Shown here: positions 7,770 through 16,493 of the stretch, in pieces
Layout of the letters: each line of letters starts with the position of its first letter
Numbering within the stretch: the stretch's first letter is position 1
Assembly: GCF_000368025.1 (NCBI RefSeq)
Contig: NZ_KB849212.1
Span: 510,627-574,626 of the forward strand
Reading direction: 5' to 3'
DNA from: Acinetobacter parvus DSM 16617 = CIP 108168
Lineage (GTDB): Bacteria > Pseudomonadota > Gammaproteobacteria > Pseudomonadales > Moraxellaceae
DNA: 64,000 nucleotides
Position numbers and translations under genes: made by a program
Notes under the pieces: model-generated
The model's input: only the letters and a program-made list of their open reading frames with translations
Database searches by the model: none
What the model was told of the DNA's origin: nothing

Positions 7770-10646
7770 ATGTCAGGGGTTCAAGAAAAAAAAATTCCGC
7801 AGTTTATTTATACGGATCAGATCAACTATCCTAACCACGTACGCCTATTCGTTTTAAGTGTATTTATTATTGCACTTCTGGACTATCTGTTATTTGCTTC
7901 TTTCTATTCTTTTAGTGCGAATATCTTTACCACATGGATGACCCTTACCCTTACGCTATTACTCACTTTTTACGCAATCTGCCACTTTTCATTAAGATAT
8001 TACTCATCAAGTCGCTTTGCTGGAAAAACCAACATTACCTTTCAGGTGATCTGCTTTTTCACGGGTTTATTGCTGGGGATCAGCACCCTTGTGATCAATG
8101 ACCTATTGATTAAGGATGTCCCGAATCTTTCCACATCACACATCCTAAGCTTGACAGCCCTGCTGCTCACCTCTTCACATATTATTGCGCTGACTTTTTT
8201 AACCCAGCATATCCGTTACTTCTTCCTGTTCTTCATTCCAAGCATCAGCCCCTTGGTGATTTCCCAGATTATACATAGAGATCAAGAACATACCCTGTTT
8301 TACATTGCCTATTACCTGTCTTTTTTTGCAACCCTACTATGTGCACAGGCTACCTTTAAAATTCACCAGCGCCTGTCACAGGTTCTGGACAAGAACAAGC
8401 AACTGATTGATGTAGCGGAACAACACAACCAATGGACAGAGGAACTCTGCCAACAATTGCAGTGTGTAGTCAACAAATCCAGGGACATAGAAGCACAACT
8501 GCAGTTCAATAATCATTTACTCGAACAAAAGGTCCGTGAGCGTACTTTCGATCTTACCCAGATGAATGAAAGTCTGGAAGAACACCGCCAGAACTTGGCT
8601 TTTGCCCATGAAACTGCGGGTATTCGTCCCTGGGAATGGAATTTAGAAAATAACACTGTTGGGATTACCAATTCTCATCGTAAAGAAGTTACGCGTGGTT
8701 CTGAGAATCACTATTCGTTGCTCCATAAAATCGTACATCCTGATGATCTTGAACGTGTTAAAAACACACTTTATAAACATCTATATGGCCAAACTAAACG
8801 TTACGAAGAAACTTTCCGCATTAAACGACCGAGTGGTGAATGGGTTTGGATTCATGATGTTGGCCAAGTCATTCTAAGAAATCCAAAAGATGGAACGCCG
8901 TTGCGCATGGTGGGCATACACCGTGACATTAATCAGGAGAAAAAGCATCAGGAACGTTTAAAACTGGCTGCCAGCGTTTTTGAACACGCTTCTGAAGGCA
9001 TTTTTATTCTGGATGAAAATTTCTGCTATATCGAGGTCAACCCAAAATACGAACAACTGACTGGACTTGATAAGCAAATTATTATAAACAAAGAACTTTT
9101 TGAAATTACCAAACAAGATAAACAGCATCACCATAATTTCCACCTTTCGATTCTAGACACGCTCTATGAAGAACAGGAATATGAAGGGGAATTTCAGGAA
9201 ACCTATCTTTCTGAAAAATCGTGTTTTTTATGGATACATATCAATGCGGTGAAAGATGAGACTGATCGGGTCATTAACTATATTGGTATTGTGTCTGACC
9301 AGACTGAGCGTAAACATCAGGAACAGCGTCTTTCCTACCTCACCAACTACGACACCCTGACGGATTTACCAAATCGTTTCTATTACCATCAGCAATTACA
9401 TCAATATCTGGTCAATGAGGCATCCATTCAGCATCTTGCGGTAATTCGATTGAATATCGACAGATTCCGTGCCTTGAATGAACTACTAAGCAATCAAGCA
9501 GGAAATGAGCTGCTTAAACAGGCTGCACAACGTTTAAGGATTAGTAATATTGACGCACTTTTGGTGGCCCATTTAAGCGCGGATGATTTCGCCATTATTT
9601 ACGAGATGTCACCACTCCATCCACAGATACACCAACTGTGCAACAATATTGTCGAAGCATTTAGCAAGCCATTCTATATTGCGGAACAGGAATATGTGGT
9701 CAGCATCTCCATCGGTGTCGCCATTTACCCAGAGCACGGCCGTCAGGTTGACAACCTCAATACCCATGCCGAACAGGCACTAACAGAAGCCAAACGTTTG
9801 GGTGGCAACACCATTCGTTATTATTCGAGTGAACGCACCAACTTTGTGGCAAGACACACTGACCTGGAACTCGATCTAAGAAAAGCGATTCAGAACAATG
9901 AACTGGTTGTCTATTATCAACCTAAAATGAATGCGCTTGATGGTAAAGTTGTTGGTTTTGAAGCCTTAATTCGCTGGAATCACCCAAGTAAAGGCTTAAT
10001 CATGCCGAATATTTTTATTCCTTTGGCAGAAAGCACCAGTTTGATTTCAGATATTGGGCGTTTTGTGTTGTATGAAGCGGCAAAACAATTACAAGCATGG
10101 CAAAAACTTGGTTTCAATCATATTAATATTGCGGTAAATATTGTGGCGCAGCAAATTCAACGTGGTCAATTGCTGAGCGATCTCGATGAAATACTCGAAA
10201 CCTACGCCATTATTGGCCGTAATCTTGTATTAGAAATTACCGAATCGGCATTTTTGGAAAATACTGATACTGTGAAAATGGTGTTAAAAGCCATTAAAGA
10301 ACGCGACATTTCTATTGCATTGGATGATTTCGGTACTGGCTATTCATCTCTGGCCTACCTTACCGAATATCCAATTGACATCTTAAAAATTGATCGGGCA
10401 TTTATTTCAAAAATTGGTGATGCCAAACACGATGCGATTGTTAATGCCATGATAGCCATGGGCAAAACCATTGGTTTAAAAGTTGTGGCGGAAGGGGTTG
10501 AGACCGAACAACAGCGTGATTACCTAAAACGCCAAAACTGTGACATATTGCAGGGTTACCTGTTTGCCAAACCATTAACTGCCGTACATGCAACTGAATA
10601 TCTGCAACAGCATACCCAACTGTCAACCGCAAGATATTCCATTTAA
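7770..10646 (+). CDS. Membrane PAS-GGDEF(degenerate)-EAL protein, probable c-di-GMP phosphodiesterase
   Basis: A protein of about 958 residues. The N-terminal 190 residues hold six or more hydrophobic segments, then a probable coiled coil (about 200-275), two PAS/PAC sensor modules (about 285-390 and 400-515), a GGDEF domain (about 530-685) and an EAL domain (about 700-945). The GGDEF signature is replaced by SADDF, so cyclase activity is unlikely. The EAL domain keeps FEALIRW, VNIV, EITESAF, DDFGTGYSSL, KIDRAF, VAEGVE and QGYLFAKP, so hydrolysis of c-di-GMP is expected. An in-frame ATG at 7749 is an alternative start; 7770 matches the hydrophilic N-terminus MSGVQEKK. The input sensed is unknown. 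Confidence 0.9.
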   Translation: MSGVQEKKIPQFIYTDQINYPNHVRLFVLSVFIIALLDYLLFASFYSFSANIFTTWMTLTLTLLLTFYAICHFSLRYYSSSRFAGKTNITFQVICFFTGLLLGISTLVINDLLIKDVPNLSTSHILSLTALLLTSSHIIALTFLTQHIRYFFLFFIPSISPLVISQIIHRDQEHTLFYIAYYLSFFATLLCAQATFKIHQRLSQVLDKNKQLIDVAEQHNQWTEELCQQLQCVVNKSRDIEAQLQFNNHLLEQKVRERTFDLTQMNESLEEHRQNLAFAHETAGIRPWEWNLENNTVGITNSHRKEVTRGSENHYSLLHKIVHPDDLERVKNTLYKHLYGQTKRYEETFRIKRPSGEWVWIHDVGQVILRNPKDGTPLRMVGIHRDINQEKKHQERLKLAASVFEHASEGIFILDENFCYIEVNPKYEQLTGLDKQIIINKELFEITKQDKQHHHNFHLSILDTLYEEQEYEGEFQETYLSEKSCFLWIHINAVKDETDRVINYIGIVSDQTERKHQEQRLSYLTNYDTLTDLPNRFYYHQQLHQYLVNEASIQHLAVIRLNIDRFRALNELLSNQAGNELLKQAAQRLRISNIDALLVAHLSADDFAIIYEMSPLHPQIHQLCNNIVEAFSKPFYIAEQEYVVSISIGVAIYPEHGRQVDNLNTHAEQALTEAKRLGGNTIRYYSSERTNFVARHTDLELDLRKAIQNNELVVYYQPKMNALDGKVVGFEALIRWNHPSKGLIMPNIFIPLAESTSLISDIGRFVLYEAAKQLQAWQKLGFNHINIAVNIVAQQIQRGQLLSDLDEILETYAIIGRNLVLEITESAFLENTDTVKMVLKAIKERDISIALDDFGTGYSSLAYLTEYPIDILKIDRAFISKIGDAKHDAIVNAMIAMGKTIGLKVVAEGVETEQQRDYLKRQNCDILQGYLFAKPLTAVHATEYLQQHTQLSTARYSI

Positions 10647-10850
10647 AATGATTTTAGACTTTTTGCATGTTGATTTTGCCATCATTATCAATTGTCAATA
10701 AGCCTCATCGTTCAGTGAAAATAAGCTTTTTTGACTGGGCTAAACCATGAACTAGTGCTATATTCTTGTGCACTTATATTAATATCATAATCAGTCCTAG
10801 CTATGACTGGTTGTTGTATTGAAACAACTATCGAAACAATCGAGACTCAG

Positions 10851-13121
10851 ATGGACGATCAATCTTTAAAACAAGCCGCTTTGTATTACCATGAATTTCC
10901 TACACCTGGAAAAATCAGTGTGACACCTAGCAAGCAGCTCGTTAACCAACGAGATTTAGCGCTTGCATATTCTCCTGGTGTCGCAGCTCCATGTCTGGAA
11001 ATTGAACGTGACCCTTCTGCCGCCGCTAAATATACAGCCCGTGGCAATCTGGTCGCCGTCGTGAGTAATGGTACAGCCGTACTTGGTTTAGGGAACATTG
11101 GTCCCCTTGCCTCCAAACCTGTAATGGAAGGTAAAGGCGTACTGTTCAAGAAGTTCGCTGGGGTTGATGTATTTGATATTGAAATTGCTGAAAACGATCC
11201 AGACAAGATCGTGGATATCGTTGCCGCACTAGAACCAACCTTTGGTGGTATCAACCTGGAAGACATCAAGGCACCTGAATGTTTCTATATTGAGAAGAAA
11301 CTTCGTGAACGCATGAAGATTCCTGTGTTCCATGATGATCAACATGGTACCAGTATTATTGTAGGCTCAGCATTGTTGAATGCCTTGCAGATCGTGAACA
11401 AGAAAATTGATGAAATTAAAATCGTTGCATCAGGTGCTGGTGCTGCCGCATTGTCATGTTTAGATTTACTTTGTGCATTAGGCGTAAATAAATCGAATAT
11501 TATTGTGGCTGATTCTCGTGGTCTTCTAACAACTTCACGTGAAGGACTTGATGAATCGAAAAAACGTTATGTTCAAGATATTTCTGCCACTCAATTACAT
11601 GAAGTAATGGCTGGCGCAGATATGTTCTTGGGTCTTTCGGCGGCAGGAATCTTAACCAAAGAAATGGTTAAGGAAATGGCTGAAAACCCAATTATTTTTG
11701 CACTTGCAAACCCAGACCCAGAAATCTTGCCTGAACATGCGCACGAAGTTCGTCCTGATGTAATTATGGCAACTGGTCGTTCAGACTATCCAAACCAAGT
11801 AAACAATGCACTTTGTTTCCCATATATTTTCCGTGGTGCGCTCGATGTCGGTGCAACTACCATTAATGAAGATATGAAAATTGCTTGTGTACATGCGATT
11901 GCACGTATGGCACATATTGAAGCAGATGCTGCGACTTACGGTGAAAAATCTGCATCATTCGGTCGTGATTACTTGATTCCTCGCCCTCTGGACCAACGCT
12001 TGATTCTTGAGATTGCGCCAGCAGTAGCTAAAGCTGCGATGGATTCAGGTGTTGCGACACGTCCAATTGAAGATTTTTCTGTATATCGTCAAAGACTTTC
12101 TGAGTTTGTATATAACTCAGCATTTTTAATGAAACCGATTTTCTCACAAGCGAAAACTGATCCTAAGCGTATTGCATATGCCGAGGGTGAAGATCAACGT
12201 GTATTGCGTGCGGTTCAAATTGTTGTAGATGAAGGTCTAGCTAAACCAATCCTTGTTGGTCGTACGGCTGTTATTGAAGACAATATCAGAAAACTCGGTT
12301 TACGCTTACAGCGCGATGTCAATATTGAAATCGTCGATCAAGAAAACAATCCTTTATATGATGATTTCTGGAAAGACTACTACAATACGATGCAACGTAA
12401 AGGCGTAACTGTGGAATATGCGCAACGTGAAGCACGTCGTCGTTCAACCTTAATCGCCGCATTGCTAGTTAAGTTTGGCAAAGCTGATGGCATGCTATGT
12501 GGCACTTATGCGAGCTACGATATCCATTTAGATTTCGTTAAAAACGTGATCGGTTTAAAAGAAGGTCGTAGTACTTTGTTTACACTCAACGCATTAATGC
12601 TTGAAGATCGTAACTTGTTTATTGCCGATACTTATGTAAATACCAATCCAACTGCTGAACAACTTGCAGAGATGACTATTTTAGCAGCCGAAGAAGTGCG
12701 TCGTTTTGGTATGACTCCTCGTGTCGCTTTACTTTCTCACTCAAGTTTTGGAAGCGATCAAGTTGATCCAAGTGCTCAGAAAATGCGTGAAGTTTATCGT
12801 TTACTTTCTGAACAAGCTCCAGAACTTGAAGTTGAAGGTGAAATGCATGGTGATGCTGCATTAGATGATACTATTCGTCATTTTGCATTCCCAAATTCAC
12901 GCTTTAAAGGTTCAGCAAACTTGTTGATTATGCCGAATTTAGATTCTGCAAATATTTCATTCAATTTGTTAAAAGCAACATCTGGTAATAATGTAACGAT
13001 TGGTCCAATCTTATTAGGCGCAGCAAAGCCAGTTCATATTTTAACACCGACAGCAACTACCCGCCGTCTAGTGAATATGACAGCTTTAACTGTTGCTGAA
13101 ATTCAGCAAAGCCAAAACTGA
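10851..13121 (+). CDS. maeB: NADP-dependent malic enzyme with phosphotransacetylase-like domain
   Basis: A 756-residue fusion. Residues 1 to about 425 are malic enzyme, shown by the YSPGVAAPCL catalytic-tyrosine motif, the metal-site segment DDQHGT and a Rossmann NADP domain with ASGAGAAA. The remainder resembles phosphate acetyltransferase and is known in E. coli MaeB as an allosteric acetyl-CoA-sensing module rather than an active enzyme. It converts malate to pyruvate and CO2 with NADPH production. The length matches MaeB (759). ATG 10851 was chosen over an upstream frame start at 10803 because homologues begin with this MDDQSLKQAALYYH region. Two hairpins follow the stop. Confidence 0.95.
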   Translation: MDDQSLKQAALYYHEFPTPGKISVTPSKQLVNQRDLALAYSPGVAAPCLEIERDPSAAAKYTARGNLVAVVSNGTAVLGLGNIGPLASKPVMEGKGVLFKKFAGVDVFDIEIAENDPDKIVDIVAALEPTFGGINLEDIKAPECFYIEKKLRERMKIPVFHDDQHGTSIIVGSALLNALQIVNKKIDEIKIVASGAGAAALSCLDLLCALGVNKSNIIVADSRGLLTTSREGLDESKKRYVQDISATQLHEVMAGADMFLGLSAAGILTKEMVKEMAENPIIFALANPDPEILPEHAHEVRPDVIMATGRSDYPNQVNNALCFPYIFRGALDVGATTINEDMKIACVHAIARMAHIEADAATYGEKSASFGRDYLIPRPLDQRLILEIAPAVAKAAMDSGVATRPIEDFSVYRQRLSEFVYNSAFLMKPIFSQAKTDPKRIAYAEGEDQRVLRAVQIVVDEGLAKPILVGRTAVIEDNIRKLGLRLQRDVNIEIVDQENNPLYDDFWKDYYNTMQRKGVTVEYAQREARRRSTLIAALLVKFGKADGMLCGTYASYDIHLDFVKNVIGLKEGRSTLFTLNALMLEDRNLFIADTYVNTNPTAEQLAEMTILAAEEVRRFGMTPRVALLSHSSFGSDQVDPSAQKMREVYRLLSEQAPELEVEGEMHGDAALDDTIRHFAFPNSRFKGSANLLIMPNLDSANISFNLLKATSGNNVTIGPILLGAAKPVHILTPTATTRRLVNMTALTVAEIQQSQN

Positions 13122-13128
13122 TATAGTT

Positions 13129-13162
13129 TAAGCATAGCTTTTAACATTAAAAGCTATGCTTA
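13129..13162 (+). other. Long stem-loop directly after maeB
   Basis: A stem of about 14 bp (TAAGCATAGCTTTTAA with its complement) starts 7 bases after the maeB stop. No T-run follows, so it resembles a 3'-end stabilising hairpin, with real termination at the next hairpin. Confidence 0.5.
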
Positions 13163-13171
13163 GTGCTTGAG

Positions 13172-13217
13172 AAAACCTCTATTCTGTAGCATGATTGTGT
13201 GAAGAATAGAGGTTTTT
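13172..13217 (+). terminator. Terminator of maeB overlapping the cca ribosome-binding site
   Basis: A perfect 14-bp stem (AAAACCTCTATTCT at 13172-13185 with AGAATAGAGGTTTT at 13203-13216) with a 17-base loop runs into a T-run and then immediately the cca ATG at 13219. The only ribosome-binding site for cca, AGAGG (13208-13212), is inside the 3' arm. Confidence 0.8.
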
Positions 13218-13218
13218 T

Positions 13219-14448
13219 ATGCAAGTTTATTTAGTAGGCGGTGCAGTTCGAGATCACTTACTCGGTCACCCCTATCACGAAAAAGATTATGTTGTGGTTG
13301 GAGCAACACCTGAACAATTATTATCTGAAGGTTACCAACGCGTTGGAAAGGACTTCCCTGTATTTCTTCATCCAAAAACAAAAGAAGAATATGCACTAGC
13401 ACGTACTGAAAGAAAATCAGGCATTGGCTATCACGGATTCCAATTTTTTACTGATAGCACTGTTAAATTAGAAGAAGATTTAATTCGTCGTGATTTAACG
13501 ATTAATGCAATGGCAATGGATGAAACTGGACAAGTTTATGATCCCTATGGTGGTCAAAAAGATCTTGACCAGAAAATCCTACGCCATGTTTCAGATGCAT
13601 TTACCGAAGACCCTTTGCGTGTGCTTCGGGTTGCCCGATTTGCTGCACGCTATGCCAACTACGGTTTTAAAATCGCAGATGAAACGCTGCAACTAATGAG
13701 TGAAATTGCGAAATCAGGTGAGCTTGATGCATTGACTCCTGAACGTGTCTGGAAAGAAACTTCTCGTGCATTGATGGAGGATCATGCATATATCTATTTT
13801 CAAACATTAAGAAATTGTGATGCGCTAAAAGTTCTGTTCCCAGAAATCGATGCCTTATTTGGTGTACCACAGCGCCCTGAATACCATCCAGAAGTGGATT
13901 GTGGGGTTCACACCCTCATGGCCCTAAAACAAGCTTGTCAGTCCAACTATGGACTAGATGTACGTTTTGCTGTCTTGGTGCATGATTTAGGGAAAGCGCT
14001 GACCCCAACTGAGGAATTACCACGGCATATCATGCATGAGGAACGTGGTTTGCAACCCGTAACCGAGGTGTGTGACCGCTTAAAGGTTCCCTCTCAGCTC
14101 AAGAGTCTAGCCCTGACCGTCTGTAAAGAACATTTAAAGTGCCATCAGGCCAAGAGTTTAAAACCAGGTACTTTATGGCGTTTATTACAACGTTTGGATG
14201 TTCTACGGAAACCAGAAAAGGTTGAGGCATTTGTACAGGCATGTGAATGTGACGCAAAAGGCCGCCTAGGTCTGGAAGATCGCCCTTATCCACAGGCCCA
14301 ATATATTCTGGATGCAATGCAAATTGTACGGAATATTCGGGCACAGGATTTACCCGAACACATTACAGGGCCTGAAATTGGTGAAATGCTGATTAAATAC
14401 CGAATTGAGGCACTGGCACAGTTCAAACAGCAACACGATGAGCCATAG
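13219..14448 (+). CDS. cca: CCA-adding tRNA nucleotidyltransferase with HD phosphohydrolase domain
   Basis: A 409-residue multifunctional CCA protein that adds or repairs the CCA tail of tRNAs. The nucleotidyltransferase head shows GGAVRD (7-12), the acidic metal site around E21/D23 and the RRDLTINAMA motif (90-99). A C-terminal HD domain with VLVHDLGKAL (about 255-265) provides the phosphatase and phosphodiesterase activities described for E. coli Cca (412 residues). The gene is complete and ends at a bidirectional terminator shared with tsf. Its ribosome-binding site is buried in the maeB terminator stem, so a promoter inside that hairpin is suspected. Confidence 0.95.
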   Translation: MQVYLVGGAVRDHLLGHPYHEKDYVVVGATPEQLLSEGYQRVGKDFPVFLHPKTKEEYALARTERKSGIGYHGFQFFTDSTVKLEEDLIRRDLTINAMAMDETGQVYDPYGGQKDLDQKILRHVSDAFTEDPLRVLRVARFAARYANYGFKIADETLQLMSEIAKSGELDALTPERVWKETSRALMEDHAYIYFQTLRNCDALKVLFPEIDALFGVPQRPEYHPEVDCGVHTLMALKQACQSNYGLDVRFAVLVHDLGKALTPTEELPRHIMHEERGLQPVTEVCDRLKVPSQLKSLALTVCKEHLKCHQAKSLKPGTLWRLLQRLDVLRKPEKVEAFVQACECDAKGRLGLEDRPYPQAQYILDAMQIVRNIRAQDLPEHITGPEIGEMLIKYRIEALAQFKQQHDEP

Positions 14449-14472
14449 TTTGAGCATGTAAAAAGAACCAAT

Positions 14473-14503
14473 AAAAAAACCCAGTCACAAGACTGGGTTT
14501 TTT
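14473..14503. terminator. Bidirectional terminator between cca and tsf
   Basis: AAAAAACCCAGTC pairs perfectly with GACTGGGTTTTTT around a 4-base loop, with A and T runs on opposite sides. It can therefore terminate both convergent transcripts. Confidence 0.92.
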
Positions 14504-14516
14504 GAAAAGATACGAA

Positions 14517-15395
14517 TTACTTCGCAGCTTCTGCCTGAGCAGCAGCAACTTCTTCTGCAAAGCTCATTTCAGCTTTCTTCTCAATACCTTCACCCACTTC
14601 GAAACGAACGAATTGAGCGACATTGGTACCCGTTGCTTTCAATACATCAGCAACTTTCTTGTCGTTGTCGATTACATACATTTGGCGGTCAAGTGCAACT
14701 TCGTTCAAGTATTTGTCAACTGAACCACTTACCATTTTCTCAACGATGTTGGCTGGCTTACCAGATTCCAACGCTTTCGCTTCAGCAATTTCTTTCTCTT
14801 TCGCGATTAAGTCAGCTGGAACAGCTTCTGCATTTACAGCAACTGGGTTGAACGCAGCAACGTGCATTGCAATACCTTTACCAGTGTCAGCATCACCTGT
14901 GTAAGATACAACCACACCGATTTTTAAACCGTGCTTGTAAACAGCCAAGTTTTCGCCTTCAACGATTTGAGCACGACGAACCTGGATGTTTTCACCGATT
15001 TTTTGAACAAGCGCAACACGAGCTTCTTCCACAGTCGCACCGTCTTCAAGCTTAAGTTCAGCAATTTTTGCAGCATCAGTTTCATTTGCAGCAAGTGCAG
15101 CAGCAGCAACTTTATCAGAGAAGTTTTTGAAGTTTTCGTCTTTTGCAACGAAGTCAGTTTGACAGTTAACTTCAACAAGAATCGCTTTGTTAGCGTCTTG
15201 AATAATTGTAATCGCACCATCGGCAGCAATGTTACCTGCTTTTTTAGCAGCTTTTGCCTGACCTGATTTACGAAGGTTATCAATTGCAAGTTCGATGTCA
15301 CCGCCTGCTTCTGTTAATGCTTTTTTGCATTCCATCATTGCAAGACCAGTACGGTCACGTAATTCTTTTACCATGCTCGCAGTAACTGCAGTCAT
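14517..15395 (-). CDS. tsf: Translation elongation factor Ts
   Basis: A 292-residue guanine nucleotide exchange factor for EF-Tu. The N-terminal UBA-like domain has RTGLAMMECKKAL (15-27), and the core signature TDFVAKDENF (80-89) contains the Asp-Phe pair that intrudes on the EF-Tu magnesium site. Length is normal (E. coli 283). It follows rpsB on the minus strand at the conserved position, but an intrinsic-terminator-like hairpin lies between them. Full-length tsf mRNA therefore depends on read-through or an internal promoter. Confidence 0.97.
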   Translation of the reverse strand: MTAVTASMVKELRDRTGLAMMECKKALTEAGGDIELAIDNLRKSGQAKAAKKAGNIAADGAITIIQDANKAILVEVNCQTDFVAKDENFKNFSDKVAAAALAANETDAAKIAELKLEDGATVEEARVALVQKIGENIQVRRAQIVEGENLAVYKHGLKIGVVVSYTGDADTGKGIAMHVAAFNPVAVNAEAVPADLIAKEKEIAEAKALESGKPANIVEKMVSGSVDKYLNEVALDRQMYVIDNDKKVADVLKATGTNVAQFVRFEVGEGIEKKAEMSFAEEVAAAQAEAAK

Positions 15396-15429
15396 GTTGT
15401 TCTCCTAAAATCGGTAGAAAATAAATCTG

Positions 15430-15466
15430 TTCAACAAAAACGGCCCAAAGAATCTCTGGGCCGTTT
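15430..15466 (-). terminator. Attenuator-like terminator between rpsB and tsf
   Basis: Read on the minus strand, AAACGGCCCA pairs with TGGGCCGTTT (10 bp, 9-base loop, 15438-15466) and is followed by a T-rich run. It lies inside the rpsB-tsf operon and can lower tsf relative to rpsB transcription. Confidence 0.75.
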
Positions 15467-15533
15467 GCAATCTCGACGCTTTAATCTGCCACCATTACAT
15501 GTCGCAAAAATGACAAGCTTGCGTCAAAACGCA

Positions 15534-16286
15534 TTAAGCCTCAGAAGCGTCTTTAGCAGCGTCGTCGCCTTTCGCTTGTGCATTTGCTTGTGATTGAGCA
15601 TATTCTTTACCAGCAAGAATCGCATCAGCCATAGCAGAAGCATATAAAGTTACTGCACGGATCGCATCGTCGTTACCAGGAATAACGTAGTCTACGTTGT
15701 CTGGGTTAGAGTTTGTATCAACGATACCGATTACAGGAATACCCAGGTTTTTCGCTTCTTTGATTGCAATCGCTTCGTGATCAACGTCGATTACAAATAA
15801 TGCGTCAGGTAAACCACCCATGTTTTTAACGCCGCCTAAAGCACGTTCAAGTTTTTCCATCTCACGAGTACGCTCTAAAGCTTCACGTTTAGTAAGCTTG
15901 GCAAAAGTACCATCTTGAGATTGAGTTTGAAGATCTTTTAAACGGTTGATAGATTGGCGAAGTGTTTTCCAGTTCGTCAACATACCACCTAACCAACGGT
16001 GATCAACATATGGTTGACCAGCACGTTGTGCTTGTTCACGGATGATGTTAGAAGCAGCACGTTTCGTACCAACAAACAATACTTTATTCTTTTTGCTAGC
16101 AAGGTTGTTAACAAAGTTCAAAGCATCATTTAACGCAGGAACAGTGTGCTCAAGGTTGATGATGTGAATTTTGTTACGCGCACCAAAAATGTATTGACGC
16201 ATTTTTGGGTTCCAGAAACGAGTTTGGTGACCGAAGTGCGCGCCTGCTTGAAGAAGGTCGCGCATGCTTACGTTGTAATCTGCCAT
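15534..16286 (-). CDS. rpsB: Small ribosomal subunit protein uS2
   Basis: A 250-residue ribosomal protein S2. The start at 16286 gives the universal N-terminus MADYNVSMRDLLQAG followed by AHFGHQTRFWNPKM. The open frame extends upstream to 16397, but that part reads through the structured leader and is not protein. The S2 signature around GTKRAASNIIREQA and the FVIDVDHEAIAIKEA region are present. The C-terminus has the usual Ala/Gln/Lys-rich tail. It is transcribed with tsf, and a pseudoknot-forming leader upstream probably mediates S2 autoregulation. Confidence 0.97.
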   Translation of the reverse strand: MADYNVSMRDLLQAGAHFGHQTRFWNPKMRQYIFGARNKIHIINLEHTVPALNDALNFVNNLASKKNKVLFVGTKRAASNIIREQAQRAGQPYVDHRWLGGMLTNWKTLRQSINRLKDLQTQSQDGTFAKLTKREALERTREMEKLERALGGVKNMGGLPDALFVIDVDHEAIAIKEAKNLGIPVIGIVDTNSNPDNVDYVIPGNDDAIRAVTLYASAMADAILAGKEYAQSQANAQAKGDDAAKDASEA

Positions 16287-16289
16287 TTT

Positions 16290-16385
16290 CTTTACCTTAA
16301 AGTTTGGGTTAGGCCTCCATATATCCGCATCCTCCACCCTAACGGGCACCCAGAGTAATGTGTCGATATATGTGCGGATTTTATT
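16290..16385 (-). promoter_or_regulatory. Pseudoknotted 5' leader of rpsB, candidate S2 autoregulatory element
   Basis: On the minus-strand RNA, stem 1 pairs ATCCGCA (16379-16373) with TGCGGAT (16329-16323). Stem 2 pairs GTTAGG (16343-16338) with CCTAAC (16313-16308). The two interleave, giving an H-type pseudoknot ending about 20 bases before the rpsB start. Autogenous control of rpsB-tsf by S2 through a leader is established in E. coli. Assigning this Acinetobacter leader to the same element is inference from position and topology. Confidence 0.65.
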
Positions 16386-16493
16386 GCCCCATCGCACAAA
16401 GCCCGTGAAATTTATTCACGAAAAAGCATTTGATAAAATGGGCGGCTATTTATACCATAGCCACAAACAAATTTCCAAAAGTTTTTAGAGATC

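Noticed and set aside
10886..11269. 127-codon minus-strand frame opposite maeB
   Set aside because: It lies wholly inside a well-supported gene and shows no domain or start signal.
14924..15301. 125-codon frame on the same strand inside tsf
   Set aside because: It is a Leu/Lys-rich out-of-frame shadow of tsf codon bias.
16287..16397. N-terminal extension of rpsB by 37 residues
   Set aside because: The frame is open, but it reads through the paired leader; the universal S2 N-terminus starts at 16286.
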